A stretch of DNA of 5,468 bases, from contig DATDRM010000366.1 in NCBI GenBank assembly GCA_035291705.1, forward strand, positions 1 to 5,468. The letters are read 5' to 3'. A program made the position numbers and the translations under genes. Each line of letters begins with the position of its first letter. Position 1 is the first letter of the stretch. Shown one piece after another: positions 4,963 through 5,468 of this stretch. Below the pieces are notes generated by a model. The model had not been told where the DNA came from, ran no database searches, and saw nothing but the letters and a program-made list of their open reading frames with translations. The DNA comes from DATDRM01 sp035291705 (GTDB lineage: Bacteria; Chloroflexota; Anaerolineae; Anaerolineales; UBA4823).

Positions 4963-5468
4963 ATGCCTTCCCCTTTACTCGTGATCGTAACCGGCGCGCC
5001 ATGCACAGGCAAGACGACCCTGGGGCTGCGCCTGGCGGCGGATTTCCGCCTCCCGTTCATCTACAAGGATGGCATCAAGGAAATCTTATTCGACCGCCTG
5101 GGGTGGAAAGACAAGCAGTGGTCGAAATTGTTGAGCCTGGCCAGCTACGATCTGCTATACTACTTCGTAGAATCCCTTCTCAAGTCTGGTAAGTCCCTGA
5201 TCGTCGAGGCCAACTTCAAGGCCCAGGTCGACACAAATAAATTTTTAGCATTGAAAAGCCAATCCGAATTCGTACCATTTCAGATTCTCTGCCGCGCCGA
5301 GCCCGAAATCCTGCTGGAGCGCTTCAGGAGCCGCGCCGGCGCGCCAGAGCGTCACCCCGGCCATATCGACCACCTGACGGAGGGTGATATCCGCCATTCG
5401 CTCTGGCGCGGTGAGTACCAGGCTCTGGCGATCGGCGGGCAGCTGGTCGAGCTCGACACTACCGATTT
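4963..5468 (+). CDS. P-loop kinase-like protein of the AAA_33/zeta-like group, N-terminal part (runs off right edge)
   Basis: The open frame starts at ATG 4963 and is still open at the end, giving 168 complete codons. Residues 5-10 form a hydrophobic strand (LLVIVT) leading into a Walker A loop GAPCTGKTT (11-19). After it, FIYKDGIKE (32-40) looks like the segment that in small-molecule kinases holds the substrate-side Asp. LIVEANF (79-85) is a Walker-B-like strand with acidic Glu82. A basic Arg-rich stretch LLERFRSRAGAPERHPGHID (117-136) fits the mobile LID of nucleoside/small-molecule kinases and phosphotransferases. I recognise the fold class (AAA family ATPase/kinase, COG0645-like) but not the substrate. 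It diverges from the sugar operon and shares the intergenic region; whether it belongs to the pathway is unknown. The next stop upstream in frame is at 4903-4905 and ATG 4963 is the only good start; the ribosome site is weak. Confidence 0.8.
   Translation, partial: MPSPLLVIVTGAPCTGKTTLGLRLAADFRLPFIYKDGIKEILFDRLGWKDKQWSKLLSLASYDLLYYFVESLLKSGKSLIVEANFKAQVDTNKFLALKSQSEFVPFQILCRAEPEILLERFRSRAGAPERHPGHIDHLTEGDIRHSLWRGEYQALAIGGQLVELDTTD

Noticed and set aside
4661..4984. 107-codon plus-strand frame and the 72-codon minus-strand frame at 4842-5060 in the divergent region
   Set aside because: They cross the promoter region and overlap the DeoR N-terminus or the P-loop gene. Their translations show no family features.
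1..5468. CRISPR array, tRNA/rRNA gene, insertion sequence or attachment site
   Set aside because: No regularly spaced repeats, no tRNA-like cloverleaf, no transposase or integrase motifs and no paired terminal repeats were seen.

Overview
This window looks like part of a bacterial carbohydrate-use locus with moderate G+C. The Pro/Thr/Gln-rich spacer behind the lipobox of the binding protein, and the mix of an ABC-type binding protein, a stand-alone GatZ-like protein and a two-SIS-domain protein, remind me of Chloroflexota (Anaerolineae-type) genomes. That placement is an inference from style, not from a marker gene.

Layout: five genes lie head to tail on the minus strand and read from right to left. 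They are a DeoR/GlpR-family repressor (4003-4782), an amidohydrolase_2-type metal-dependent hydrolase (2925-3977), a GatZ/KbaZ-like protein of the tagatose-bisphosphate aldolase family (1511-2893), a GlmS/AgaS-like double SIS-domain protein (373-1434), and the first 77 codons of an extracellular sugar-binding lipoprotein (1-233, running off the left edge). The gaps are 25, 31, 76 and 139 nt, which fits one operon with possible internal promoters. On the plus strand, diverging from the repressor, is the start of a P-loop kinase/AAA-type protein (4963-5468, running off the right edge). No stretch longer than 300 nt lacks a gene. The longest gap is the 180-nt divergent region (4783-4962).

Regulation: the divergent region holds a near-consensus sigma70-type promoter facing the minus-strand operon (TTGACA, 17 nt, TAAAAT). 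It is followed directly, over the expected transcription start, by a run of TGTTT-like direct repeats, a plausible operator for the DeoR-type repressor. A perfect 15-bp palindrome (GGTATGAAACATACC) lies between the two divergent promoters and is unexplained.

How the genes may work together: the binding protein would capture a sugar for an ABC importer encoded further left. The SIS protein would deaminate and isomerise an amino-sugar phosphate, galactosamine-6-phosphate being the best guess. The GatZ-like protein would act on the resulting tagatose phosphate. No GatY/KbaY catalytic aldolase subunit and no tagatose-6-phosphate kinase are visible. GatZ-like proteins from Chloroflexota and other thermophiles have been reported as fructose/tagatose (6-phosphate) 4-epimerases, so a shortcut from tagatose-6-phosphate to fructose-6-phosphate is a reasonable hypothesis. 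The amidohydrolase has no assigned step and is the main functional unknown of the operon.
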